A stretch of DNA of 10,865 bases from Candidatus Aerophobota bacterium (GTDB taxonomy: Bacteria; Aerophobota; Aerophobia; Aerophobales; JAGGXI01): NCBI GenBank assembly GCA_021163155.1, contig JAGGXI010000104.1, forward strand, positions 1 through 10,865. The letters run 5' to 3'. A model generated the notes under the pieces. It ran no database searches. It had not been told where the DNA came from and was given only the letters and a program-made list of their open reading frames with translations. The position numbers were made by a program, and so were the translations under genes. Shown here piece by piece: positions 5,514 through 10,865 of this stretch; positions within the stretch are counted from its first letter, which is position 1; the number at the start of each line of letters is the position of its first letter.

Positions 5514-6551
5514 TTGAAAAAGATTAAAAAGTATCTACATATTTTCCTTCGGATTAATGAAAAAATATTGGCTAACGAGCCTCTTTCTAATCTATTAGAT
5601 TGTATTGTTCATTCTGCCGTTGATTTTATTGATGCAGATGCAGGTACATTAAGACTTGTTGACGAAAGCTCCTCCTCTCTTATGCTTAAAAGTACCTACG
5701 AGACTAAAAGAGAACCTCGAACTACAATTCTTTCTCTTAATAAAAGAAGCACTGCTGGTATAAGTTTTTCAAAAGGAAAACCTATAACCTCTTCTAATAT
5801 CTTGAAGGATCCTCTTTATCCCTGGAAGGACGCAGAATCTAAAAAGTTTGCCTCTTTGTTAACGGTTCCCTTGAAAACTAAGGATAAAAAATTGGGGGTC
5901 TTATCAATTTATACCAAGCAGGAAAAGAGATTTTCTCTATTTGAGGTTGAAATGGCTGAAATTTTTGCCTCTCAAGCCTCCCTTGCTATTATGAATAAAA
6001 CTTATCTAGATCGCTTCCGTCAATCTGCTATTACAGACAATCTCACCGGTTTTTATAATGGGGGATATTTTCATAAGCGCTTTGAGGAGGAGATAAAAAG
6101 AGCTGCCCGAAATAAGCGCTTATTATCTATCTTATTTATTGATGTTGATCATCTTAAATTTATTAATGATTCATATGGTCATTTAGCTGGAGATGAGGTT
6201 TTAAAAGAGATTAGTAAAGCTATACGAGCCTGCATAAGAGAGGTGGATATCCCTGCTCGCTATGGTGGAGATGAAATGGCGATCGTTCTTCCGGAGACAA
6301 ACAATACTGTAGCCTATTCTATAGCTAAAAGAATAAAAGATAAAATAAAGAATATTCCTTTCAGGAAAAATGTTCCTCTTACCGTAAGTATTGGAGTAGC
6401 TACTTATCCTCAAGATACGACCAAGCCTCAGGATTTACTTAATAAAGCAGATCGGGCTATGTATAAGGCAAAGGGAGAGGAGGAACAGAAGAAGTTCTGC
6501 TGGGGAAGAGTGAGGATTACCTCTAACTCTTATTTTGTAAAGGGCGACTGA
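5514..6551 (+). CDS. Diguanylate cyclase with GAF sensor domain
   Basis: The predicted reaction is two GTP to cyclic di-GMP. A GAF domain covers about residues 15-160 (DCIVHSAVDFIDADAGTLRL, LLTVPLKTKDKKLGVLSIY, AEIFASQASLAI). The cyclase domain covers about 170-322: DNLTGFYNGGYF, metal ligands in FIDVDHLKFINDSYGHLAGD (D210, N218), and signature RYGGDEM (251-255) with Met in place of the usual Phe. It also has VSIGVATYP and ADRAMYKAK. An allosteric I-site RxxD (R242-D245) lies exactly five residues before GGDEM, so product inhibition is expected. There is no membrane segment or signal peptide, so it is cytoplasmic. The TTG start follows an in-frame TAG and has no clear RBS, perhaps because a repeat sits upstream. 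The tail after CWG is repeat-derived. Confidence 0.92.
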   Translation: MKKIKKYLHIFLRINEKILANEPLSNLLDCIVHSAVDFIDADAGTLRLVDESSSSLMLKSTYETKREPRTTILSLNKRSTAGISFSKGKPITSSNILKDPLYPWKDAESKKFASLLTVPLKTKDKKLGVLSIYTKQEKRFSLFEVEMAEIFASQASLAIMNKTYLDRFRQSAITDNLTGFYNGGYFHKRFEEEIKRAARNKRLLSILFIDVDHLKFINDSYGHLAGDEVLKEISKAIRACIREVDIPARYGGDEMAIVLPETNNTVAYSIAKRIKDKIKNIPFRKNVPLTVSIGVATYPQDTTKPQDLLNKADRAMYKAKGEEEQKKFCWGRVRITSNSYFVKGD

Positions 6552-6565
6552 AGTCACTCTTACCC
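6500..6565. repeat. Diverged GGTAGGGGAGGC-type element forming the end of the cyclase gene
   Basis: The pattern GGGGAAGAGTGAGGATTACC, CTAACTCTTATTTTGTAAAGGGCG, ACTGAAGTCACTCTTACCC parallels 3984-4059 (TTAACTCTTGTTTCACAAAGGGCG then CTAAAGCCTCCCCCTACCC). The stop TGA (6549-6551) and about 15 preceding codons lie inside it. It forms a hairpin-like gene end between convergent genes. Confidence 0.75.
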
Positions 6566-6682
6566 AAAAAAGAAAAATATTTTTTGCTCCTAAAAAATTT
6601 AATTTTCATGAAAATTAGACTCAGAGTAATATTTTAGGATTAAAGTGAGTTAAGAGAAAACTGTTAAGTGAGCGAATCCAAA
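6552..6682. other. Convergent intergenic region
   Basis: After the repeat end the sequence is AT-rich, with AAAAAAGAAAAATATTTTTT (about 6566-6585) as an A/T self-complementary run that could serve as a weak terminator. I see no gene or strong GC-stem terminator for either flanking gene. Confidence 0.4.
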
Positions 6683-7600
6683 TTAAAATTTTGTTTGAAA
6701 GGAAAATTTGTGAGTTGTCCCAAGATTATGAGGTATATATGCATAATCAAATTGTATTTTACCTATATTTATTCCTAATCCTCCTGTTAATATATCACCT
6801 ATCCTATTCTGAGGGCTGTATTGAAAAGAACCCACTCTTAAAAACAGAGAGTTAAATAGTTGTGCTTCAGCTCCTAGATGGAAAAGATACTCTTCTTTTT
6901 TATTGTCCACATCAGCAGCTAAGGTAAGATGGTTTTTTAATAGGCGTAGAGCAAATCCTGCTTTTATATTTTGTGCAATTTTATCGGTTTGAGATGAGGA
7001 AGTATTCCATTTTAAGCGACTTTCTCCTATGTTTTGTATGGTTAATCCCAGAGATAGTGAATCTGTAGCCTGAAAAATGCTACCTAAGTCAAGCCCTAAG
7101 CCAGAGGCTTCTTTATTGTATAGTTTTTGATATATATATTTTCCATTAATTCCTATCCAGAGACGAGGAGTATATTTAAAAGCAAATGATAAGAAAAGCG
7201 CATTTTCTTCATCAGAAAAACTTCCTATTTTTTGAGGAGAACCATCGGGTCCCCATAATGTTTCCGGAATACCACCTACACCAACTTTATATAATGAAAT
7301 TCCATAAGAAGGTGTAATGATAGATAAAAACTCATTCTTTATGCCTATGTTAAATTTATCTGAATAAGCAGCATTTATTCTCTTTTCTTTAGCTCGAGCT
7401 ATACCTGCTGGGTTCCAGAGAGGGGCGCTTCCATCATCAGCTATAGCCACAAAAGCTCCTCCCATTCCTAAAGCTTTTACTCCTTCCCCTATTTTTAAAA
7501 AAGCAGCACCGTCATCTGCAGCTATGGATAAGGTAGGGAGGGAGATTAAAATTACTCCGGGTAAAGTTACTAGAAAAAAGATAAGTTTTCTTTTTAACAT
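6683..7600 (-). CDS. PorV/PorQ-family outer-membrane beta-barrel protein
   Basis: This is an outer-membrane protein of about 305 aa. A signal peptide of about 27 residues (MLKRKLIFF, hydrophobic core, LSIA) precedes the family signature ALGMGGAFVAIADDGSAPLW followed by NPAG. Then come alternating amphipathic strands (LGLTIQNIGESRLKW, GFALRLL, LFLRVGSFQYSP, GLGINIGKIQFDYAYIPH) and a C-terminal Phe (FSFQTKF), as in beta-barrel proteins. PorV of Bacteroidota is a shuttle component of type IX secretion, while relatives (UPF0164 type) are widespread with unknown cargo. ATG 7600 is preferred because GGAGG (7610-7614) is 9 nt away; ATG 7606 is only 3 nt away. It lies 79 bp downstream of the protease on the same strand and may be co-transcribed with it. 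Confidence 0.85.
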   Translation of the reverse strand: MLKRKLIFFLVTLPGVILISLPTLSIAADDGAAFLKIGEGVKALGMGGAFVAIADDGSAPLWNPAGIARAKEKRINAAYSDKFNIGIKNEFLSIITPSYGISLYKVGVGGIPETLWGPDGSPQKIGSFSDEENALFLSFAFKYTPRLWIGINGKYIYQKLYNKEASGLGLDLGSIFQATDSLSLGLTIQNIGESRLKWNTSSSQTDKIAQNIKAGFALRLLKNHLTLAADVDNKKEEYLFHLGAEAQLFNSLFLRVGSFQYSPQNRIGDILTGGLGINIGKIQFDYAYIPHNLGTTHKFSFQTKF

Positions 7601-7609
7601 TAGCATTTT

Positions 7610-7680
7610 CCTCCAGAGGCCTCTGAAAAACCTTCAGAGTCCTCTAATCTGTGAAATCTGAACTTTTATCTGTGAAATCT
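7610..7680. repeat. Short palindromes and a 13-bp direct repeat between protease and PorV gene
   Basis: CAGAGGCCTCTG (about 7614-7625) is a perfect palindrome, with AGAGTCCTCT nearby. ATCTGTGAAATCT occurs at 7647-7659 and 7668-7680, a 21-bp period, abutting the protease stop codon. It is a dispersed repeat by appearance. The palindrome sits just upstream of the PorV-like gene's RBS and could affect its translation. Confidence 0.6.
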
Positions 7681-9386
7681 CATTTAAGTGCAGCTGCCTT
7701 GCCTGTTTTTTTTGATATTTCATCTTCTGTTTTCGCTGTTATTTGGTAGATATAGACACCATTAGGAAGAGTTGTTCCTGTATCTGTTACTCCATCCCAA
7801 AAAGTTTTATTGAGGCCTATCTCCCCAGAGGCATCTTCTATTGTTCTTACTCTCTGTCCAGCTATGTTATAAATATTTATATCTATCTGAGCTTTTTTTG
7901 AAAGTTCATAAGTGAAGTAAGTAGATTGAGAGAAAGGATTGGGAACGTTTAAGAGATTACTTATCTTTAAGGAAGAGTTTATCTGAGAGGGAGGTTGAGA
8001 GGTATAAGCATCAAGCCTTCCTCCGGTTGATGTTTTAGCAATAAGACTTTGGAATTTATCTACATTATTTAAGATTTTTTTCTTTATTTCCAGAATATCT
8101 TCATAGGGGTTGGCTGCCATAATTAGTCCTGCTACTCCCGCAGTGTAGGCTGTAGACATAGAGGTTCCCGACATAAAGCCGTAACCTTTGGAAAACCCAT
8201 TACTATCCATAGGAATAGAGGAGAGAATATGGACTCCGGGTGCAGCAAGGTCTACTGTTTTTTCTCCATAATTTGAAAACTCAGCAAGCTGATCGTTATC
8301 ATCGCTGGCAGCTACTGCAATAATATTATTTAAAGCATAACTTGATGGGTAATGAGTATCATCAGGGTAGTTATCATCATTATTCATCCCATCATTTCCT
8401 GCGGCAAAGATACACAAAGCTTTCGAGTTTTTAATTGCATCTTCCATAGCCTCATTAGGAGCTCCACTCCTTCCCCAGGAATTGCAGATAATTTTTACTC
8501 CCTTGTTAGTGGCGTATTCAAAGGCTTTTATAGCATTAGATAGATATCCATCTTTTTCCATAAATTTCAGAGGCATTATCTTAACACGCCAGTTTACTCC
8601 ACTAATTCCTATTTTATTATTTCCTACTGCTCCTATTGTTCCAGCAGTATGGGTACCATGGATAGTTTTACCATCATATACTGTATTATCATTATTATAG
8701 AAATCCCAGCCATAAACATCATCTATATATCCATTTCCATCATCATCAACCCCAGGTTTTCCATTATACTCTTCCTCATTTACCCATATATTTTCTCTTA
8801 AATCTTCATGGTCAATCTGGATTCCTGTATCCACAACAGCTATTACTATATTTTTATTTCCTGTATTTGTGTTCCAGGCCTCTGGTGCATTAATATCTGC
8901 ATTAACAGTTCCCGATGTTTGGCCAGTATTGTTAAGCCCCCAAAGATAGATAAAATATTCATCATTAGGAATCTCTTTAGAAGAAGATTTTATTTTTGAG
9001 GGATAAACTCTATAATTAGGAACAGCATATTTAACTGCAGGGTCACTTTCATATTCTTTAATTGCCTCCTCCAGTGTCACTGTTGGAGGAAGTTTTATTT
9101 GATGAATGGAAAAATCTCTGAAGGATAACTTCTGGATTATTTGCATCTGAAGCTTTTTGTTTAAATTCTTTACTTTACTTTTTGAAGTTCCTTTTTTAAA
9201 CCTTACCAGGATTTCCCCTTCTTTGTAGTTTTTTTTCTCTTTTGATGGATTTTCCCTTACCAACCCTATATCTTTAAAGAAAGGATTTTGCTCTTTATTT
9301 ACTGTTTCTGTTTCTGCGTGAAGCATTGTGCTGAATAAAAAAATTAAACCAAGAATAAGAGAACCTGTTTTTAAAAGAGATTTCAT
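7680..9386 (-). CDS. Secreted subtilisin-like serine protease (S8) with FlgD-like tail
   Basis: This 568-aa exported endopeptidase has a signal peptide at residues 1-24 (MKSLLKTGSL, core, STMLHA). An I9-like propeptide covers about 53-130 (GEILVRFKKGTS, EEAIKEYESDPAVKYAVPNY). The S8 catalytic domain covers about 145-460: Asp186 (VVDTGIQIDHEDL), His243 (HGTHTAG), oxyanion Asn331 (AAGND) and Ser409 (GTSMSTA) are all present. An acidic GVDDDGNGYIDD loop could bind calcium. Residues about 478-553 form a FlgD-type Ig domain (VPNPFSQSTYFTYEL, IDINIYNIAGQRVRTI, PNGVYIYQI), a likely sorting or surface-attachment tail. ATG 9386 is chosen because GGAGGT lies about 9 nt upstream. A longer reading to 9545 only translates the repeat at 9405-9570. 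It sits upstream of the PorV-like gene. Confidence 0.93.
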   Translation of the reverse strand: MKSLLKTGSLILGLIFLFSTMLHAETETVNKEQNPFFKDIGLVRENPSKEKKNYKEGEILVRFKKGTSKSKVKNLNKKLQMQIIQKLSFRDFSIHQIKLPPTVTLEEAIKEYESDPAVKYAVPNYRVYPSKIKSSSKEIPNDEYFIYLWGLNNTGQTSGTVNADINAPEAWNTNTGNKNIVIAVVDTGIQIDHEDLRENIWVNEEEYNGKPGVDDDGNGYIDDVYGWDFYNNDNTVYDGKTIHGTHTAGTIGAVGNNKIGISGVNWRVKIMPLKFMEKDGYLSNAIKAFEYATNKGVKIICNSWGRSGAPNEAMEDAIKNSKALCIFAAGNDGMNNDDNYPDDTHYPSSYALNNIIAVAASDDNDQLAEFSNYGEKTVDLAAPGVHILSSIPMDSNGFSKGYGFMSGTSMSTAYTAGVAGLIMAANPYEDILEIKKKILNNVDKFQSLIAKTSTGGRLDAYTSQPPSQINSSLKISNLLNVPNPFSQSTYFTYELSKKAQIDINIYNIAGQRVRTIEDASGEIGLNKTFWDGVTDTGTTLPNGVYIYQITAKTEDEISKKTGKAAALK

Positions 9387-9395
9387 TTGAAGTTT

Positions 9396-9400
9396 ACCTC
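9396..9400 (-). promoter_or_regulatory. Ribosome binding site deciding the protease start
   Basis: The minus strand reads GGAGGTAAACTTCAAATG. The site supports ATG 9386, which is also directly followed by a textbook signal peptide. Confidence 0.75.
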
Positions 9401-9404
9401 CTAT

Positions 9405-9570
9405 AATGCTTCTTCGGGGAAAGTCACTCGATAACCCCGTAGTCGAGTAAATGGGTAAATGGGATGATGAGTTGATGGGATAAAACTTTTTAGTACTATT
9501 TCTTGTAGTTCCTTCATCTTTTCTCTTACTCCCCATTTTCCTCATCTACTCATTTACTCATTCACTCATC
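9405..9570 (-). repeat. Copy B of the ~165-bp dispersed repeat
   Basis: On the minus strand it runs from GATGAGTGAATGAGTAAATG through GGGGAGTAAGAGAAAAGATG and CATCATCCCATTTACC to ACTTTCCCCGAAGAAGCATT, matching copy A at the window's left end in inverted orientation. It contains a small hairpin, ACTCGA...TCGAGT (9426-9448). It ends 4 bp from the protease RBS, so it forms that gene's leader. Confidence 0.85.
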
Positions 9571-9632
9571 ATGTTTATAAGAGAGATTCTTTCGGAATTT
9601 TTCCCTCAGCAACAAAATTGAATTTTTAGAGG

Positions 9633-9660
9633 TTGACTATTTTCCCAAAAGTAGTATTAT
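9633..9660 (+). promoter_or_regulatory. Sigma70-type promoter before a structured segment
   Basis: TTGACT (9633-9638) and TATTAT (9655-9660) are spaced 16 bp apart. The predicted start (about 9667) coincides with the first base of the long stem of the candidate RNA. Confidence 0.55.
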
Positions 9661-9666
9661 TTAAAA

Positions 9667-9830
9667 AGAAGGGGGTATGGTATTGAAGAATTAATCCGGA
9701 AAGTTAAACTCTCCCACCGACTTTCCGGTGCGGGTTAACTTTTTCCATCTTAAGCCCGTTGCGAGGTTTAGAGGATTAGCCAGCCCCCTTCTCGGCAAAG
9801 CTTAACTTGCGTTTCGCTCGAGTAAGCAAG
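9667..9830 (+). ncRNA. Candidate structured RNA, family not recognised
   Basis: AGAAGGGGG (9667-9675) pairs perfectly with CCCCCTTCT (9784-9792). Inside, CCGGAAAGT/ACTTTCCGG (9696-9704, 9720-9728) is a perfect 9-bp hairpin. CGGGTTAA (9731-9738) pairs with TTAAGCCCG (9750-9758) with one bulge. TAATCC (9692-9697) could alternatively pair with GGATTA (9773-9778). A further stem, GCTTA/TAAGC (9800-9804, 9823-9827), follows. A promoter ends 7 nt before the first stem. I compared it with tmRNA, RNase P, SRP RNA and common riboswitches by eye and matched none. On the minus strand the long stem is followed by a T-run (CCCCCTTCTTTTT), so a minus-strand RNA ending there, or a repeat-derived hairpin, is also possible. 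Confidence 0.45.
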
Positions 9831-9993
9831 GTTTATCACTCCTATTTAATTAATTTGAAAGAATTTTTTAAATTCTGATACTTGAATAAACCCTCCTTTT
9901 TTATTTCTGATGATTACTTTGTAAATATTATCGGCAGGTTGGAAAATAACTTTAATGATATATTTTCTGCAATGTCTTTGTACAAGCCTCTGC
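9831..9993. other. Intergenic stretch without recognised gene
   Basis: It contains a perfect but AT-only hairpin AGAATTT-TTT-AAATTCT (about 9861-9877) that could end the preceding RNA weakly. A short open frame from 9882 runs into the GGTAGCCGC element and shows no recognisable protein features, so I do not call it a gene. Confidence 0.4.
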
Positions 9994-10110
9994 TTGACAA
10001 CCAACCTTTGGTAGCCGCGAGGCTCAGAGCCTGCGTTTTTCTTCTACGCAACTTAAAAGTTGCGGCTACCACATTTTCTTGGGGTAGCTGCAAATCCTCT
10101 GTTTGACAAG
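9994..10110. repeat. GGTAGCCGC element, full copy with flanking half copy
   Basis: TTGACAACCAACCTTTG (9994-10010) leads into GGTAGCCGCGAGGCTCAGAG and ends with AAGTTGCGGCTACC at 10070. It matches 2238-2311. The 9994-10010 leader also matches the inverted ends of the 2210-2526 segment. A worn half copy follows (GGTAGCTGCAAATCCTCTG, about 10083), and the phrase CCTCTGYTTGACAA occurs on both sides (9988 and 10096). Confidence 0.8.
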
Positions 10111-10138
10111 GTAGAAGAAATGGGTATATTATAAAGGC

Positions 10139-10210
10139 AGTAAATGAGTAAATGGGTGAATGAGTGAATGAGTAGACACTAACACCCATCCCATTCGTTC
10201 ATCTACTCAT
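10139..10210. repeat. GAGTAAAT/GAGTGAAT octamer tract with inverted repeat
   Basis: An AGTAAATGAGTAAATGGGTG-like tract continues through GAATGAGTGAATGAGTAGA, the same simple-sequence family as in copies A and B. ATGAGTAGA (10168-10176) and TCTACTCAT (10202-10210) form a 9-bp stem with a 25-nt loop, about 35 bp before the RBS of the next gene. Confidence 0.7.
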
Positions 10211-10256
10211 ATATCTTTTTCCACTTGTTTCTTATCAAAATATAAGGGGCTCTTAA

Positions 10257-10865
10257 ATGGAGAAAAGGAAGTTGTTTATTCTTTTTTTATCAGGATTTTT
10301 ACTCTTTTTCGGGATGGTGCTTGGAGTGAGCAGGGTAGGGGAGGCTACTGTAGATGAGGTAAGAACTTTTGGATTGGTAGAGACAGGAAGCACTTATACC
10401 GAGACGGATACCTTTAATGATGGAAGTGTGGTTTATGTGAGGGTGGATGATGGGGGAGCTACGGGGGGTAGTACAACCCCCTCCCATTCTATAACAATTA
10501 CTGAAGATGGTGATAGCGGTAACAGTATTACCATCACTGTCTACGATAATGGTTATCTTCCCGATGATGAGTATAATGATGAATATTACTGGGGAAAATT
10601 TACTTTAAGGCAGGGTCCGGGGCCTAGCTCAGGGACTATCCTTCAGCTGAGCAATGGAGAAACTGCTACTATCACGGCGGATTTAGACGGAAGTAATCCA
10701 GGAACTAAAGTTATAACCGCTGACTATAGCTCCTTTAGTGACCACGCTAATCCTTTCCTTACCCTTTCGTTGAGTACAGATAAGTTTTCTCCCGACGGTG
10801 ATGGGATAAACGATACTACTACCATATCCATTATTGTAGATGATAGCTCTACTCCTATCTATGGG
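10257..10865 (+). CDS. Secreted surface protein, N-terminal part (runs off window)
   Basis: The frame is open from ATG 10257 to the window end (203 codons). AAGGGG lies 7 nt upstream. A signal peptide of about 30 residues (MEKRKLFILFLSGFLLFFGM) precedes a beta-rich acidic domain. Its stretch DTFNDGSVVYVRVDD and the later YYWGKFTL...NGETATI parallel TTFGDGDTVYVEVTD and YRGSFIV...TGQTATI of the 4149 gene, so the two are paralogues in this region. Residues 177-186 are FSPDGDGIND, the opening motif of FlgD-like or CHU-type Ig domains in secreted FCB proteins, which suggests further such domains beyond the edge. Total length and C-terminal tail are unknown. Confidence 0.85.
   Translation, partial: MEKRKLFILFLSGFLLFFGMVLGVSRVGEATVDEVRTFGLVETGSTYTETDTFNDGSVVYVRVDDGGATGGSTTPSHSITITEDGDSGNSITITVYDNGYLPDDEYNDEYYWGKFTLRQGPGPSSGTILQLSNGETATITADLDGSNPGTKVITADYSSFSDHANPFLTLSLSTDKFSPDGDGINDTTTISIIVDDSSTPIYG

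Noticed and set aside
8352-8999. Plus-strand frames inside the protease gene
   Set aside because: They are antisense to a clear, intact S8 protease with all catalytic residues and have no independent support.
9387-9545. N-terminal extension of the protease up to 9545
   Set aside because: The extra codons only translate the dispersed repeat (copy B). A strong RBS and a signal peptide point to ATG 9386.
9667-9830. Known riboswitch (c-di-GMP, cobalamin, SAM, TPP) or RNase P/tmRNA
   Set aside because: None of the conserved core strings I know for these classes is present on either strand, and the next plus-strand gene is over 400 bp away.
9882-10106. Short plus-strand frame in the right intergenic region
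   Set aside because: Its second half is the GGTAGCCGC repeat and the first half has no recognisable features or RBS. The opposite-strand frame at 9914-10189 is likewise repeat-derived.
10139-10180. CRISPR-like array in the GAGTGAAT tracts
   Set aside because: Units are 8 bp tandem repeats without spacers, a simple-sequence tract. No cas genes are present.

Overview
The window is AT-rich DNA from an uncultured-looking bacterium with an outer membrane. The envelope evidence is a PorV/PorQ-type outer-membrane beta-barrel and several secreted proteins with FlgD-like C-terminal Ig domains. The many dispersed short repeats (GAGTGAAT-type tracts, AGCTCATAGC tracts, GGTAGCCGC and GGTAGGGGAGGC hairpins) resemble what I associate with candidate-phylum or FCB-like genomes from groundwater and sediment. 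That placement is inference; nothing here fixes the taxon.

Left part (1-2700) is a decay zone. It holds a repeat block, a broken AAA/DUF4143 ATPase whose 5' end is cut by a hairpin repeat, two small unrecognised minus-strand genes, a frameshifted remnant of a DUF3782-like protein, a GGTAGCCGC repeat cluster, and a C-terminal fragment of an IS21-family IstB. Middle-left (2712-3752) is a divergent pair: an XRE-type regulator (minus) and a 92-aa winged-helix-like protein (plus). They are separated by two near-consensus sigma70 promoters facing away from each other, each with a 17-bp spacer.

The centre and right (4149-10865) hold the functional theme, cell-surface export. A secreted protein with an FN3-like and a FlgD-like domain is followed by a GAF-GGDEF diguanylate cyclase. 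Convergent to these, a subtilisin-like protease with propeptide and FlgD-like tail lies upstream of a PorV/PorQ-family porin, reading leftwards. At the right edge is the start of a second surface protein, paralogous in its N-terminal region to the one at 4149. PorV-like protein plus FlgD-like tails recalls type IX-like secretion, but no T9SS core gene is in the window.

Between the protease and the last gene lie about 870 bp without a convincing protein gene. They hold an inverted copy of the repeat at the window's left end, a promoter followed exactly by a strongly self-complementary segment (candidate structured RNA, about 9667-9830), and another GGTAGCCGC element. Repeats abut or form the ends of several genes. 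The clearest case is the cyclase, whose last roughly 15 codons and stop come from a repeat of the kind seen intact at 3984-4059.
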